5,914 nucleotides of DNA from Propionibacteriaceae bacterium (GTDB taxonomy: Bacteria; Actinomycetota; Actinomycetes; Propionibacteriales; Propionibacteriaceae), in contig JAUNUL010000192.1 in assembly GCA_030538175.1 (NCBI GenBank), positions 1-5,914 on the forward strand, read 5' to 3'. The position numbers and the translations under genes were made by a program. The notes under the pieces were generated by a model. The model was not told where the DNA came from. It did not search any database and worked only from the letters and a program-made list of their open reading frames with translations. Below, one piece after another: positions 1-5,313 of this stretch. Positions within the stretch are counted from its first letter, which is position 1. Every line of letters starts with the position of its first letter.

Positions 1-48
1 AACGGTTCGTCGGTCAACGACTCGTCCATCAATGGCTCGTCGGTCGAT
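1..48 (-). repeat. Tandem 15-bp repeat inside the methyltransferase gene
   Basis: Three contiguous 15-bp units are visible at 4-18, 19-33 and 34-48. On the plus strand all share a TCGTC core and a TC-purine-A ending. Units 1 and 3 agree at 12 of 15 positions, and units 1 and 2 at 10 of 15. Bases 1-3 (AAC) match the end of a further unit, so the array probably continues past the left edge. Because 15 is a multiple of 3, the repeat is in frame and encodes the pentapeptides STDEP, LMDES and LTDEP at residues 254-268 of the methyltransferase. Confidence 0.75.
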
Positions 49-806
49 GCCTGATCGGGTGCCCTCGTCGCTGCGTGGAACGCGTTCGGTCCCATGCCGA
101 TGAGGTGCCGCAGATCGGTCGGGGACAGATCGACCGAATACCGCAGTTCTTGGTGTCCGTCATGGGTGAGCCACGACTCGGCGTCCCTGAGCAGGCGGGT
201 GGCCTTGCTGTCCTCGATGGCCATGAGGCCGTAGGAGCGGCGTACTTCTTCGAGATGGTCCGGCAGGGGCGTTACTACCAGCACCCGACCGTCTGGCGCA
301 CAGATCCGGGCAAACTCCGACAGGTTGCGGGGGGCGAAGACCGCGAGGACTGTGTCGGCGACGCCATCACGAATCGGTAGCCCCGCCCACGTGTCAGCGA
401 CGATGGCGCCAACGTGGGGGACCTTCGCGGCGCGCCGGCAGGCGTACGCCGAGATGTCCGTCGCCAGGCCCCGGGCTCGGGTGCCGGCATCCCTGAGCGA
501 TGTCACGGCGGCCGCGAGATAGTACGCCGTGCCCGCCCCTGCCTCGACCGCGACGGAGCCGTGGGCGGCCTGGGCCACCAGCTCCGCGATTGGCGCATAG
601 TGGCCCCTGGCGAGGAATGCCACCCGATCGGCGACCATGGCGGCCGTGTCCGCATTCACCCCTGCTGCGCCCCGCAGGAGGTTGAGCTGCCCTTGCCGGG
701 CCACATCAAAGCGGTGCCCGGTTCGACACGCCACGGTCCCGGCCATGAGCGAGAGCGATCCCGCACAGTGCGGGCACTGCAGGAGATCGACCACGTCAGC
801 GAGCAC
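1..806 (-). CDS. rlmA: RlmA-family 23S rRNA (guanine-N1)-methyltransferase, 3' end beyond window
   Basis: The family transfers a methyl group from S-adenosylmethionine to N1 of a guanine in 23S rRNA domain II, G745 for E. coli RlmA and G748 for the Gram-positive TlrB type. Read from GTG at 806, 268 codons are open with no stop before the left edge. Residues 11-34 form the expected zinc site (C11, C14, C27, H31) followed by RFDVARQGQLNLL, close to E. coli HQFDMAKEGYVNLL. FLARGHYAPI (64-73) matches the family linker. The SAM motif I is VEAGAGTAYY (87-96), D117 is the likely ribose-binding acid, and VFAPRN (156-161) and the MGPNAFH stretch (238-244) are family motifs. The GTG start is preferred because AGGAG lies 5 nt upstream; an in-frame ATG at 842 has no such site. 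It follows the SDR gene after 129 bp in which I see no clear promoter or terminator. G748-type specificity is inferred from lineage only. The C-terminal tail is unusual and is listed separately. Confidence 0.87.
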   Translation of the reverse strand, partial: MLADVVDLLQCPHCAGSLSLMAGTVACRTGHRFDVARQGQLNLLRGAAGVNADTAAMVADRVAFLARGHYAPIAELVAQAAHGSVAVEAGAGTAYYLAAAVTSLRDAGTRARGLATDISAYACRRAAKVPHVGAIVADTWAGLPIRDGVADTVLAVFAPRNLSEFARICAPDGRVLVVTPLPDHLEEVRRSYGLMAIEDSKATRLLRDAESWLTHDGHQELRYSVDLSPTDLRHLIGMGPNAFHAATRAPDQASTDEPLMDESLTDEP

Positions 807-811
807 GCCAA

Positions 812-816
812 CTCCT
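812..816 (-). promoter_or_regulatory. Shine-Dalgarno site that fixes the rlmA start
   Basis: The minus strand reads AGGAG followed by TTGGC and then the GTG at 806-804, giving an ideal 5-nt spacer. This supports GTG 806 over the in-frame ATG at 842, which would add 12 residues and has no purine-rich site upstream. Confidence 0.7.
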
Positions 817-935
817 GCCCCACGTGTGCCGATGCGGCCCATGCGCCGGTCGGCGAAGCAGCCCGTGCGCGCGCCGAGGAAGCACCCGCGCCTGCTGCTG
901 AGGCGTGTGTCTCGGCTGCGTGTGCAGCATGCCCA

Positions 936-1697
936 TCACGGGACCGGCAGCATGCCGCCGTCCACAGGCACGAGGATGCCGGTGAGATACGACGCCGCCG
1001 GGGACAGCAGAAAGGCCGCGGTGCGCCCGAATTCCGCCGGATCTCCGATCCGTCCGAGCGGGACGCCCGCGGTGAAGGCGGCCCGACGCGCAACAGGATC
1101 GCGGCCCTGATCCATCAGCCATTCGACCCGTTCGGTGCCGATCAGTCCGGGCAGCAGCCCGAACACACGGATGCCGCGCGGGCCGAGCTCGGTGGCGTAC
1201 TGCTTGACGAGCATGGCGAGCCCGGGGCGAAGCCCGTTGGAGATGGTCAGCCCCTTGTACCAGGCCTTGGCGGACGACGAAAGCACCAGCCCGATCGCGG
1301 TGTCCGGTGCTGTGGCGTTCTCGACCACGGCCTTGATCACGCGGATCGCGGCGAGGAAGACCGTGTCGAAAGCGGACCGCCATTCGTCTTCGGTGTTGTC
1401 CAGAGCCGCGCCCCCGGGGGGCCCTCCGACGGAGACGAAGGCTCCGTCCAGGCGACCGAACGTCTCCAGGGCGAGCCGGCAGGCACGGGCGGGCACCTCG
1501 GGATCCGCCAAGTCCCCGGCGAGCGTGACCGCGTTGGCCTCCCCGAGTTCGGTGCGGCGTTCGGCCAGAACATGCTCGCGGCGTGCGACGAGCACGACCT
1601 TTGCCCCCTCGTTGACGAGTTCGCGCGCGGTCGCGAAGCCCAACCCGGAGCTTGCGGCAGTCACCACATAGACACGATCGGTCAGGTGCAGGTCCAT
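936..1697 (-). CDS. Divergent short-chain dehydrogenase/reductase (FabG-like, atypical active site)
   Basis: This is a 253-residue Rossmann-fold protein of normal SDR length. It shows a glycine-rich nucleotide loop (TAASSGLG, 13-20), an R39-R40 pair after beta-2 that would suit NADPH, DLAD (62-65), GPRGIRV (172-178), PG at 183-184, and the usual terminal VPVDGG (about 243-248). The usual NNAG is replaced by SVGGPPGG (89-96). The serine stretch SSS (140-142) is present, but the Tyr-x3-Lys pair is missing: the aligned segment reads LTISNGLRPGL (150-160). This pattern fits the SDR subgroup described as BKR-like but without a perfect cofactor motif or catalytic tetrad (cd05344, from memory). Its substrate is unknown and it may not be a conventional oxidoreductase. 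The start is ATG 1697, with AAGGA 5 nt upstream inside the end of the SURF1 gene. Only 1 nt separates the SURF1 stop from this ATG, so translation is probably coupled. Confidence 0.88.
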   Translation of the reverse strand: MDLHLTDRVYVVTAASSGLGFATARELVNEGAKVVLVARREHVLAERRTELGEANAVTLAGDLADPEVPARACRLALETFGRLDGAFVSVGGPPGGAALDNTEDEWRSAFDTVFLAAIRVIKAVVENATAPDTAIGLVLSSSAKAWYKGLTISNGLRPGLAMLVKQYATELGPRGIRVFGLLPGLIGTERVEWLMDQGRDPVARRAAFTAGVPLGRIGDPAEFGRTAAFLLSPAASYLTGILVPVDGGMLPVP

Positions 1698-1698
1698 C

Positions 1699-2556
1699 TC
1701 AGTCCTTGTCGCTGGACCCCTCGCGCGGCAGCGTGAGGGCATCAGAACGGCCATCGGTGGTGAGATTAGCCTGCGCGGCGGCCGCGGCTGCCGGGGCGGG
1801 CCGGGCAGGCTTTCCGGGGGATCCCGAGCGCTTGGCCCTGCGCTCCCGCAGGTCACTGCGGATGAAAACCACGAGCCCGGTCACGCCGATGACAGCGAAG
1901 AGGAACCACTGCATCGCGTACCAAAAATGCGGTCCATCGGAGATCTCCGGCAGGGCGAGCGTCTCGAATTCGGCCTGCTGAGCGGGGTTCATCTCCAGCG
2001 TGGCGATCCACCCGTCAAGCACCGGATAGGGCAGCGTCGCCCCGATCGCGGGGGCATTGACGAGCCGGATCATCCCATCCCTGGGGTTGACGGCTTGGGG
2101 CTTGCCGTTCTCGCTGCGGCGCACGTGGCCCATCACGCTCACCTGGCCGGCAGGGGGCGCCGGCAGCGTGGCGGGGATCTCCGTGCCGCCGGGCACGTTG
2201 ATGAAGCCTCGGTTGACGAGCACCGTTTGCCCGGTCGTGGTGCGCAGCGGGGTGATGACCTCGAAGCCCGGCTGGGAGTTGTTGAATCGATAGCGGACCT
2301 GGAATTGGTGCTCGGCGTCGAACGTGCCGGTCGCAGTCACCCGCTGCCATTGGTCGGCATCGGTGATGGTGATATCGGGGCCGAAGACCTGATCGAACGG
2401 CTTGGGGGCAGCTGCTTCATTCGCCAGAATCGCGTCGTTCTTGGCCTGGCGCTGATCCAAGCGGTCGAGCTGCCAGCGGCCGAGGAACACGAAGGTGATG
2501 CCCAGCACGATGACGAAAAGTGCGAGCGCGATCCACCGTTTCCAGAGCCTGTTCAC
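1699..2556 (-). CDS. surf1: SURF1 family cytochrome c oxidase assembly protein
   Basis: SURF1 proteins assist maturation of heme-copper oxidases of the aa3 type, probably by helping heme a reach subunit I in the cytoplasmic membrane. The 285-residue product has the family plan. A first membrane helix (about 8-25) runs into the signature LGRWQLDRL (25-33). An extracytoplasmic domain carries RVTATGTF (72-79), PGFEVITPL (96-104) and VLVNRGF (112-118). PHFWYAMQW (209-217) then opens a second membrane helix (about 214-232). A basic segment follows (SDLRERRAKR, 234-243), then an Ala/Pro-rich, probably disordered tail (about 248-265). The start is uncertain: GTG 2556 is preferred, with AGGG ending 8 nt upstream, while GTG 2565 would add three residues. 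It lies 31 nt after the DUF6457 gene and 1 nt before the SDR gene, so the three are probably co-transcribed. No oxidase subunit genes are in the window. Confidence 0.92.
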   Translation of the reverse strand: MNRLWKRWIALALFVIVLGITFVFLGRWQLDRLDQRQAKNDAILANEAAAPKPFDQVFGPDITITDADQWQRVTATGTFDAEHQFQVRYRFNNSQPGFEVITPLRTTTGQTVLVNRGFINVPGGTEIPATLPAPPAGQVSVMGHVRRSENGKPQAVNPRDGMIRLVNAPAIGATLPYPVLDGWIATLEMNPAQQAEFETLALPEISDGPHFWYAMQWFLFAVIGVTGLVVFIRSDLRERRAKRSGSPGKPARPAPAAAAAAQANLTTDGRSDALTLPREGSSDKD

Positions 2557-2587
2557 CCGAGCCACCCTACTCGGGACGCCAGCGGGC

Positions 2588-2872
2588 TCAGTCGGTCTGA
2601 GCGTCCGTGGCCGCGCTGTCGTTGTCGGACCGGTGCAAACAGACCTCGGTCGCCCTGGCGGCGGCAGCGCCGAGGGATGCACCCCGACCGACCGCGACGC
2701 CCACCAGGAACGTCGTCAATGGGGCGGCCGGGCGCAGCACTTCGTGTGCAGCGTCGCGGGCGAGGTCAAGCAGGATATGCATCGACTCCTCGTCGATCGT
2801 CAGCCCTGCATCGAGTTCGGCGGACAGCGAGTTCAGCCAAGCTTCCAGATTGACGTGCTGGTCCTCGGTCAT
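2588..2872 (-). CDS. DUF6457 small protein
   Basis: This is a 94-residue soluble protein with no signal peptide or membrane helix. It begins with an amphipathic helix containing LEAWLNSLSAEL (9-20) and acidic TIDEES (25-30). The diagnostic segment follows: DLARDAAHEVLRPAAPL (36-52) and then TTFLVG (53-58), with Gly/Ala-rich helices and a short charged tail. I recognise this as DUF6457, a function-unknown actinobacterial domain that, as I recall, also occurs fused to or beside molybdenum cofactor nucleotidyltransferases (MobA). The divergent moaA neighbour agrees with that association, but no mobA is visible here. The start is ATG 2872, with AAGGA about 5 nt upstream; a longer in-frame ATG at 2980 would add a low-complexity basic stretch lacking family similarity. 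It is probably the first gene of the minus-strand operon. I found no TANNNT-type -10 for it in the divergent region. Confidence 0.83.
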   Translation of the reverse strand: MTEDQHVNLEAWLNSLSAELDAGLTIDEESMHILLDLARDAAHEVLRPAAPLTTFLVGVAVGRGASLGAAAARATEVCLHRSDNDSAATDAQTD

Positions 2873-3027
2873 GTCGTTCCTTCCGCGCCACGCTGAGCGT
2901 TTGTGGGGTGCCGTCGGCGGCTCGTCTCCCTCGATCTGTTCCTTCGACCTGTCGTCCCGCAGAGGGTCGGGACCGATCACGCCACGATGATGCCACGCAC
3001 GTTTTCGGCTTCGGCCACCGGCCCGAT

Positions 3028-3063
3028 CGGGTTGGCGCGGGCTCGCGACCTACACTCGTCCCT
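3028..3063 (+). promoter_or_regulatory. Predicted moaA promoter, probably leaderless
   Basis: TACACT at 3051-3056 fits the actinobacterial -10 pattern TANNNT and ends 7 nt before the moaA ATG at 3064, so transcription would begin at or next to the start codon. No Shine-Dalgarno sequence precedes the ATG. The -35 is weak: CGGGTT at 3028-3033 has a 17-nt spacer, while TTGGCG at 3032-3037 is closer to consensus but only 13 nt away. Confidence 0.5.
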
Positions 3064-4092
3064 ATGCCCGAATCGACCCCGCTGCGACTTGTCGACAGCC
3101 ATGGCCGGGTCGCCACAGACCTGCGAATCTCCCTGACCGACCGCTGCAACCTGCGCTGCACCTATTGCATGCCGGCTGAAGGCCTGCCCTGGTTGCCGAA
3201 GGATGAGGTGCTCAGCGATGAAGAACTGGTCCGGTTGGCGGGCATCGGTGTGGAACATCTCGGCATCCTGACCATGCGTCTCACCGGTGGTGAACCGCTC
3301 CTGCGCCCGGGCTTGGAAGGCCTGGTCGAAAAGCTCGCCCGATTGCGGACCCCGGCTGGGCACAAGCCCGGTCTGGCGCTCACCACCAACGGCATCGGGC
3401 TCGCCCGCCGAGTCGATGCCTTGGCCGACGCGGGCCTGGATCGCATCAATATCTCGCTCGACACCCTGGATCAGCAAACGTTCCAGACGCTCACCCGACG
3501 TGACCGCTTGGCCGACGTGCTCGAAGGCATCGACGCCGCAGTGGCCTCCGGTTTGTCCCCGGTCAAGATCAACAGCGTGCTGATGCGAGGGGTCAATGAC
3601 CACGAGGCTCCCGATCTCGTCGCGTGGGCGGGCAAGGTTGGCGTACAACTGCGATTCATCGAGCAGATGCCGCTGGATGCTCAACATGGTTGGCGGCGAT
3701 CCGACATGGTGACCGCCGACGAGATCCATGCGCTGCTGGCAGAGCGGTTCGAGTTGGTCGAGGACCCCGCGGACCGGGCGGCCCGCGGTGCGGCACCGGC
3801 GGAGTTGTTCCGCGTGGGGAGTACGCCACAGCGCGTCGGCATCATCGCCGCCGTGACCAAGCCGTTCTGCGGGGCCTGCGATCGAGTGCGGTTGACGTCC
3901 GATGGGCAACTGCGGACCTGTTTGTTCGCGCGCGAGGAGTCGGACCTGCGTGGCCCGCTGCGGGACGGCATGGCGGACAGGGACATCGCCGAACGATGGG
4001 TGATCGCGGTGCAGGGCAAGTTGCCCGGTCACGGGATCAACGACCCCAGCTTCCTGCAGCCCGATCGACCGATGAGTGCGATCGGCGGCTGA
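3064..4092 (+). CDS. moaA: GTP 3',8-cyclase MoaA (molybdenum cofactor step 1)
   Basis: MoaA is a cytoplasmic radical-SAM enzyme that rearranges GTP to 3',8-cyclo-7,8-dihydro-GTP; MoaC then forms cyclic pyranopterin monophosphate. All hallmarks are present in 342 residues, a normal length. The SAM-binding [4Fe-4S] motif Cx3Cx2C is C28, C32, C35, within TDRCNLRCTYCMP. RLTGGEPLL (72-80) contacts SAM, and NISLDTL follows downstream. The second, substrate-binding cluster motif Cx2Cx13C is C269, C272, C286. The protein ends in IGG, the conserved Gly-Gly tail needed for catalysis in this family. ATG 3064 is chosen because family similarity begins a few residues later (LRLVDSHGR) and a -10 element sits directly upstream; the 52 upstream in-frame codons from ATG 2908 have no MoaA character. 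It is divergent from DUF6457 and convergent with DUF3099. moaC and other cofactor genes are not in the window. Confidence 0.97.
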   Translation: MPESTPLRLVDSHGRVATDLRISLTDRCNLRCTYCMPAEGLPWLPKDEVLSDEELVRLAGIGVEHLGILTMRLTGGEPLLRPGLEGLVEKLARLRTPAGHKPGLALTTNGIGLARRVDALADAGLDRINISLDTLDQQTFQTLTRRDRLADVLEGIDAAVASGLSPVKINSVLMRGVNDHEAPDLVAWAGKVGVQLRFIEQMPLDAQHGWRRSDMVTADEIHALLAERFELVEDPADRAARGAAPAELFRVGSTPQRVGIIAAVTKPFCGACDRVRLTSDGQLRTCLFAREESDLRGPLRDGMADRDIAERWVIAVQGKLPGHGINDPSFLQPDRPMSAIGG

Positions 4093-4097
4093 GCGGG

Positions 4098-4451
4098 TCA
4101 GTCGTCGACGACCTCGCCGGTGACGATCTCGGTGGCTTCCTTGGGCAGAGCCCGGCGATATTCGGGCTCACCACGTTCGATGGGCTGGAGTTTGGCGCTG
4201 CGCTTCTCGACGGCATTGGCGAACAGGACGGCGATACCCGGGAGGAAAGCCGCCCCGGCAATGAGGAACATCCGGAATGCGTTGTTGGGCACGAAGATCA
4301 TCGCGACGAAGCAGGCCACCCGGAAACTCATCGTGATGAGGTAGCGGACTTCACGGCTGTGCAGATCCCGCGACCGCCCATGCTGGGCATCGGTGATGAC
4401 TGTCTGCGCGCCGGAACGGCGCGTCGTCCGCACTGTTCGCCCACTGCTCAT
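4098..4451 (-). CDS. DUF3099 small two-helix membrane protein
   Basis: This 117-residue protein starts with a basic, Arg/Ser-rich cytoplasmic segment. VITDA (18-22) and RSRDLHSREVRYLI (26-39) lead into two membrane helices, about 38-54 (with FRVACFVAMIF) and about 59-79. The second helix ends with LPGIAVLFANA (70-80), close to the LPYIAVVxANA signature I associate with DUF3099. The C-terminal third is charged and soluble, ending EIVTGEVVDD. DUF3099 has no established function. Its placement divergent from fabG is, as I recall, seen in other actinobacteria, so the neighbourhood is probably ancestral. The ATG at 4451 has no Shine-Dalgarno sequence, but a -10-like TATGGT lies 6 nt upstream, implying a leaderless message. 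Its stop codon is only 5 bp from the moaA stop on the opposite strand. Confidence 0.87.
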   Translation of the reverse strand: MSSGRTVRTTRRSGAQTVITDAQHGRSRDLHSREVRYLITMSFRVACFVAMIFVPNNAFRMFLIAGAAFLPGIAVLFANAVEKRSAKLQPIERGEPEYRRALPKEATEIVTGEVVDD

Positions 4452-4457
4452 TTATCA

Positions 4458-4483
4458 ACCATACGCCGCGCATAATCTGACAA
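4458..4483 (-). promoter_or_regulatory. Predicted DUF3099 promoter, leaderless
   Basis: On the minus strand, TATGGT (4463-4458) fits TANNNT and is followed by TGATAA and then the ATG at 4451, which places the transcription start at the initiation codon. TTGTCA (4483-4478) matches TTGACA at 5 of 6 positions, but its 14-nt spacer is short, so the -35 is doubtful. Confidence 0.5.
4471..4476 (+). promoter_or_regulatory. Predicted -10 of the fabG-fabI operon
   Basis: CATAAT differs from TATAAT only at the first base and is the most AT-rich hexamer upstream of fabG on this strand. It predicts a start near 4483 and a leader of about 60 nt. No good -35 is visible 16-18 nt upstream. A weaker alternative is CAGGGT (4531-4536), 6 nt before the fabG ATG, which would make fabG leaderless. 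The element lies inside the DUF3099 promoter span, so the two promoters would overlap. Confidence 0.4.
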
Positions 4484-4498
4484 GCCCGGAGTCCGGGC
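4484..4498. promoter_or_regulatory. Perfect 7+1+7 palindrome, candidate operator
   Basis: GCCCGGA, one central G, then TCCGGGC form an uninterrupted inverted repeat. It starts 8 nt after the predicted fabG -10, thus at the expected transcription start, and adjoins the putative DUF3099 -35. Dyads placed there are typical repressor sites. In RNA it could instead form a short GC stem with a three-base loop at the 5' end of the message. No regulator gene is nearby and none can be assigned. Confidence 0.4.
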
Positions 4499-4542
4499 GC
4501 CAGCTGCAGCGCAGCCGCAGGGTTGTGTGGCAGGGTTGGCCC

Positions 4543-5268
4543 ATGTCTGAATCGGGATCCCAGCCTGTTCGCTCCGTGCTCATCACCGGCGGCAGCAAAG
4601 GCATCGGTCGTGCTATCGCCGAACACTTCGCGGCCCAGGGCCACAAGGTGGCCGCGACCTATCGCAGTGGTGACGTTCCTGAGGGTGTGCTGGGCGTCCA
4701 GTGTGACGTCACCGACCCGGAACAGGTCGAGGCGGCGTTCAAGAAGGTCGAAGAGGCACACGGCCCGGTCGAGGTGCTCATTGCCAATGCGGGCATCACC
4801 GCCGACAACCTCATGGTGCGCATCACCGATGACAACTGGAACAAGGTGATCGACACCAACCTGACCGGCAGCTTCCTGGTCGCCCGCCGGGCCGCCCGCC
4901 CGATGATGCGCGGCCGCTTCGGCCGGATCGTCTTCATCTCCTCAGTGGTGGGCCTGCTGGGTTCAGCGGGTCAGGTGAACTATGCCGCGTCGAAGTCCGG
5001 CCTGATCGGCATGGCCCGGTCGATCGCCCGTGAGCTTGGTTCACGCAACGTGACGGCCAACGTGGTCGCGCCCGGATTCATCGAAACGGACATGACCGCG
5101 GTGTTGTCCGAGGAGCAAGTGGCGACCTACCAGGGCCAGATCCCGTTGGGTCGTCTCGGCCAGGTCGCCGACATTGCCTCGACAGTGGAGTTCCTGTCCT
5201 CCGATTCGGCCGGCTATATCACCGGCGCAGTCATCCCTGTCGATGGCGGCCTCGGCATGGGCCACTGA
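4543..5268 (+). CDS. fabG: 3-oxoacyl-ACP reductase FabG (MabA-like)
   Basis: This enzyme reduces 3-oxoacyl-ACP to 3-hydroxyacyl-ACP with NADPH in type II fatty-acid elongation. The 241-residue product is a complete classical SDR. It has TGGSKGIG (15-22), CDVTD (54-58), NAG (82-84), N106, S134, and Y147/K151 within NYAASKSGLIGMARSIAREL. VTANVVAPGFIETDMT follows, and the C-terminus is GAVIPVDGGLGMGH. The last segments are nearly identical to M. tuberculosis MabA (FabG1), whose catalytic S140/Y153/K157 correspond with a constant shift of 6, so this is the MabA-type paralogue rather than a generic SDR. ATG 4543 is chosen because similarity starts at SVLITGG soon after; AGGG 7 nt upstream is a modest ribosome binding site. 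fabI follows after 45 bp with no convincing terminator, forming a mabA-inhA-like operon. The preceding palindrome may regulate both genes. Confidence 0.95.
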   Translation: MSESGSQPVRSVLITGGSKGIGRAIAEHFAAQGHKVAATYRSGDVPEGVLGVQCDVTDPEQVEAAFKKVEEAHGPVEVLIANAGITADNLMVRITDDNWNKVIDTNLTGSFLVARRAARPMMRGRFGRIVFISSVVGLLGSAGQVNYAASKSGLIGMARSIARELGSRNVTANVVAPGFIETDMTAVLSEEQVATYQGQIPLGRLGQVADIASTVEFLSSDSAGYITGAVIPVDGGLGMGH

Positions 5269-5300
5269 CTCTTCCCACTTTTTTCTCATCTCGTCGCAGC

Positions 5301-5306
5301 GAAGGA
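5301..5306 (+). promoter_or_regulatory. Ribosome binding site of fabI
   Basis: GAAGGA followed by a 7-nt spacer precedes the ATG at 5314. This strong site fixes the fabI start and indicates independent initiation within the fabG-fabI message. Confidence 0.75.
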
Positions 5307-5313
5307 CACTTTC

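Noticed and set aside
414..1736. Long plus-strand open frame of 440 codons antisense to the methyltransferase and SDR genes
   Set aside because: Its product is low-complexity and rich in Arg, Gly, Ala and His with no recognisable domain. The opposite strand encodes two clear families throughout. Long antisense frames are expected at this GC content.
2980..2997. Direct repeat GCCACG with an 11-bp period (2981-2986 and 2992-2997)
   Set aside because: Two copies of a GC-rich hexamer are likely by chance here and nothing else ties them to a regulator.
2977..3010. Minus-strand peptide VRGIIVA followed by a stop, reminiscent of the MobA N-terminus (AIVLAGG)
   Set aside because: Only a handful of residues resemble it, the glycine-rich loop is absent, and there is no downstream MobA sequence. 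It cannot be supported as a mobA remnant.
2873..3063. Molybdenum cofactor riboswitch upstream of moaA
   Set aside because: The -10 element abuts the start codon, leaving no leader for an aptamer, and I see no candidate fold.
2977..4032. 351-codon minus-strand frame covering moaA
   Set aside because: It is the antisense shadow of moaA, which has all its cluster cysteines and SAM motifs. The translated shadow shows no family similarity.
5258..5284. Terminator between fabG and fabI: TGGG/CCCA stem followed by six T residues
   Set aside because: The stem is only 4 bp with a 12-nt loop, it includes the fabG stop codon, and the downstream gene is the expected operon partner.
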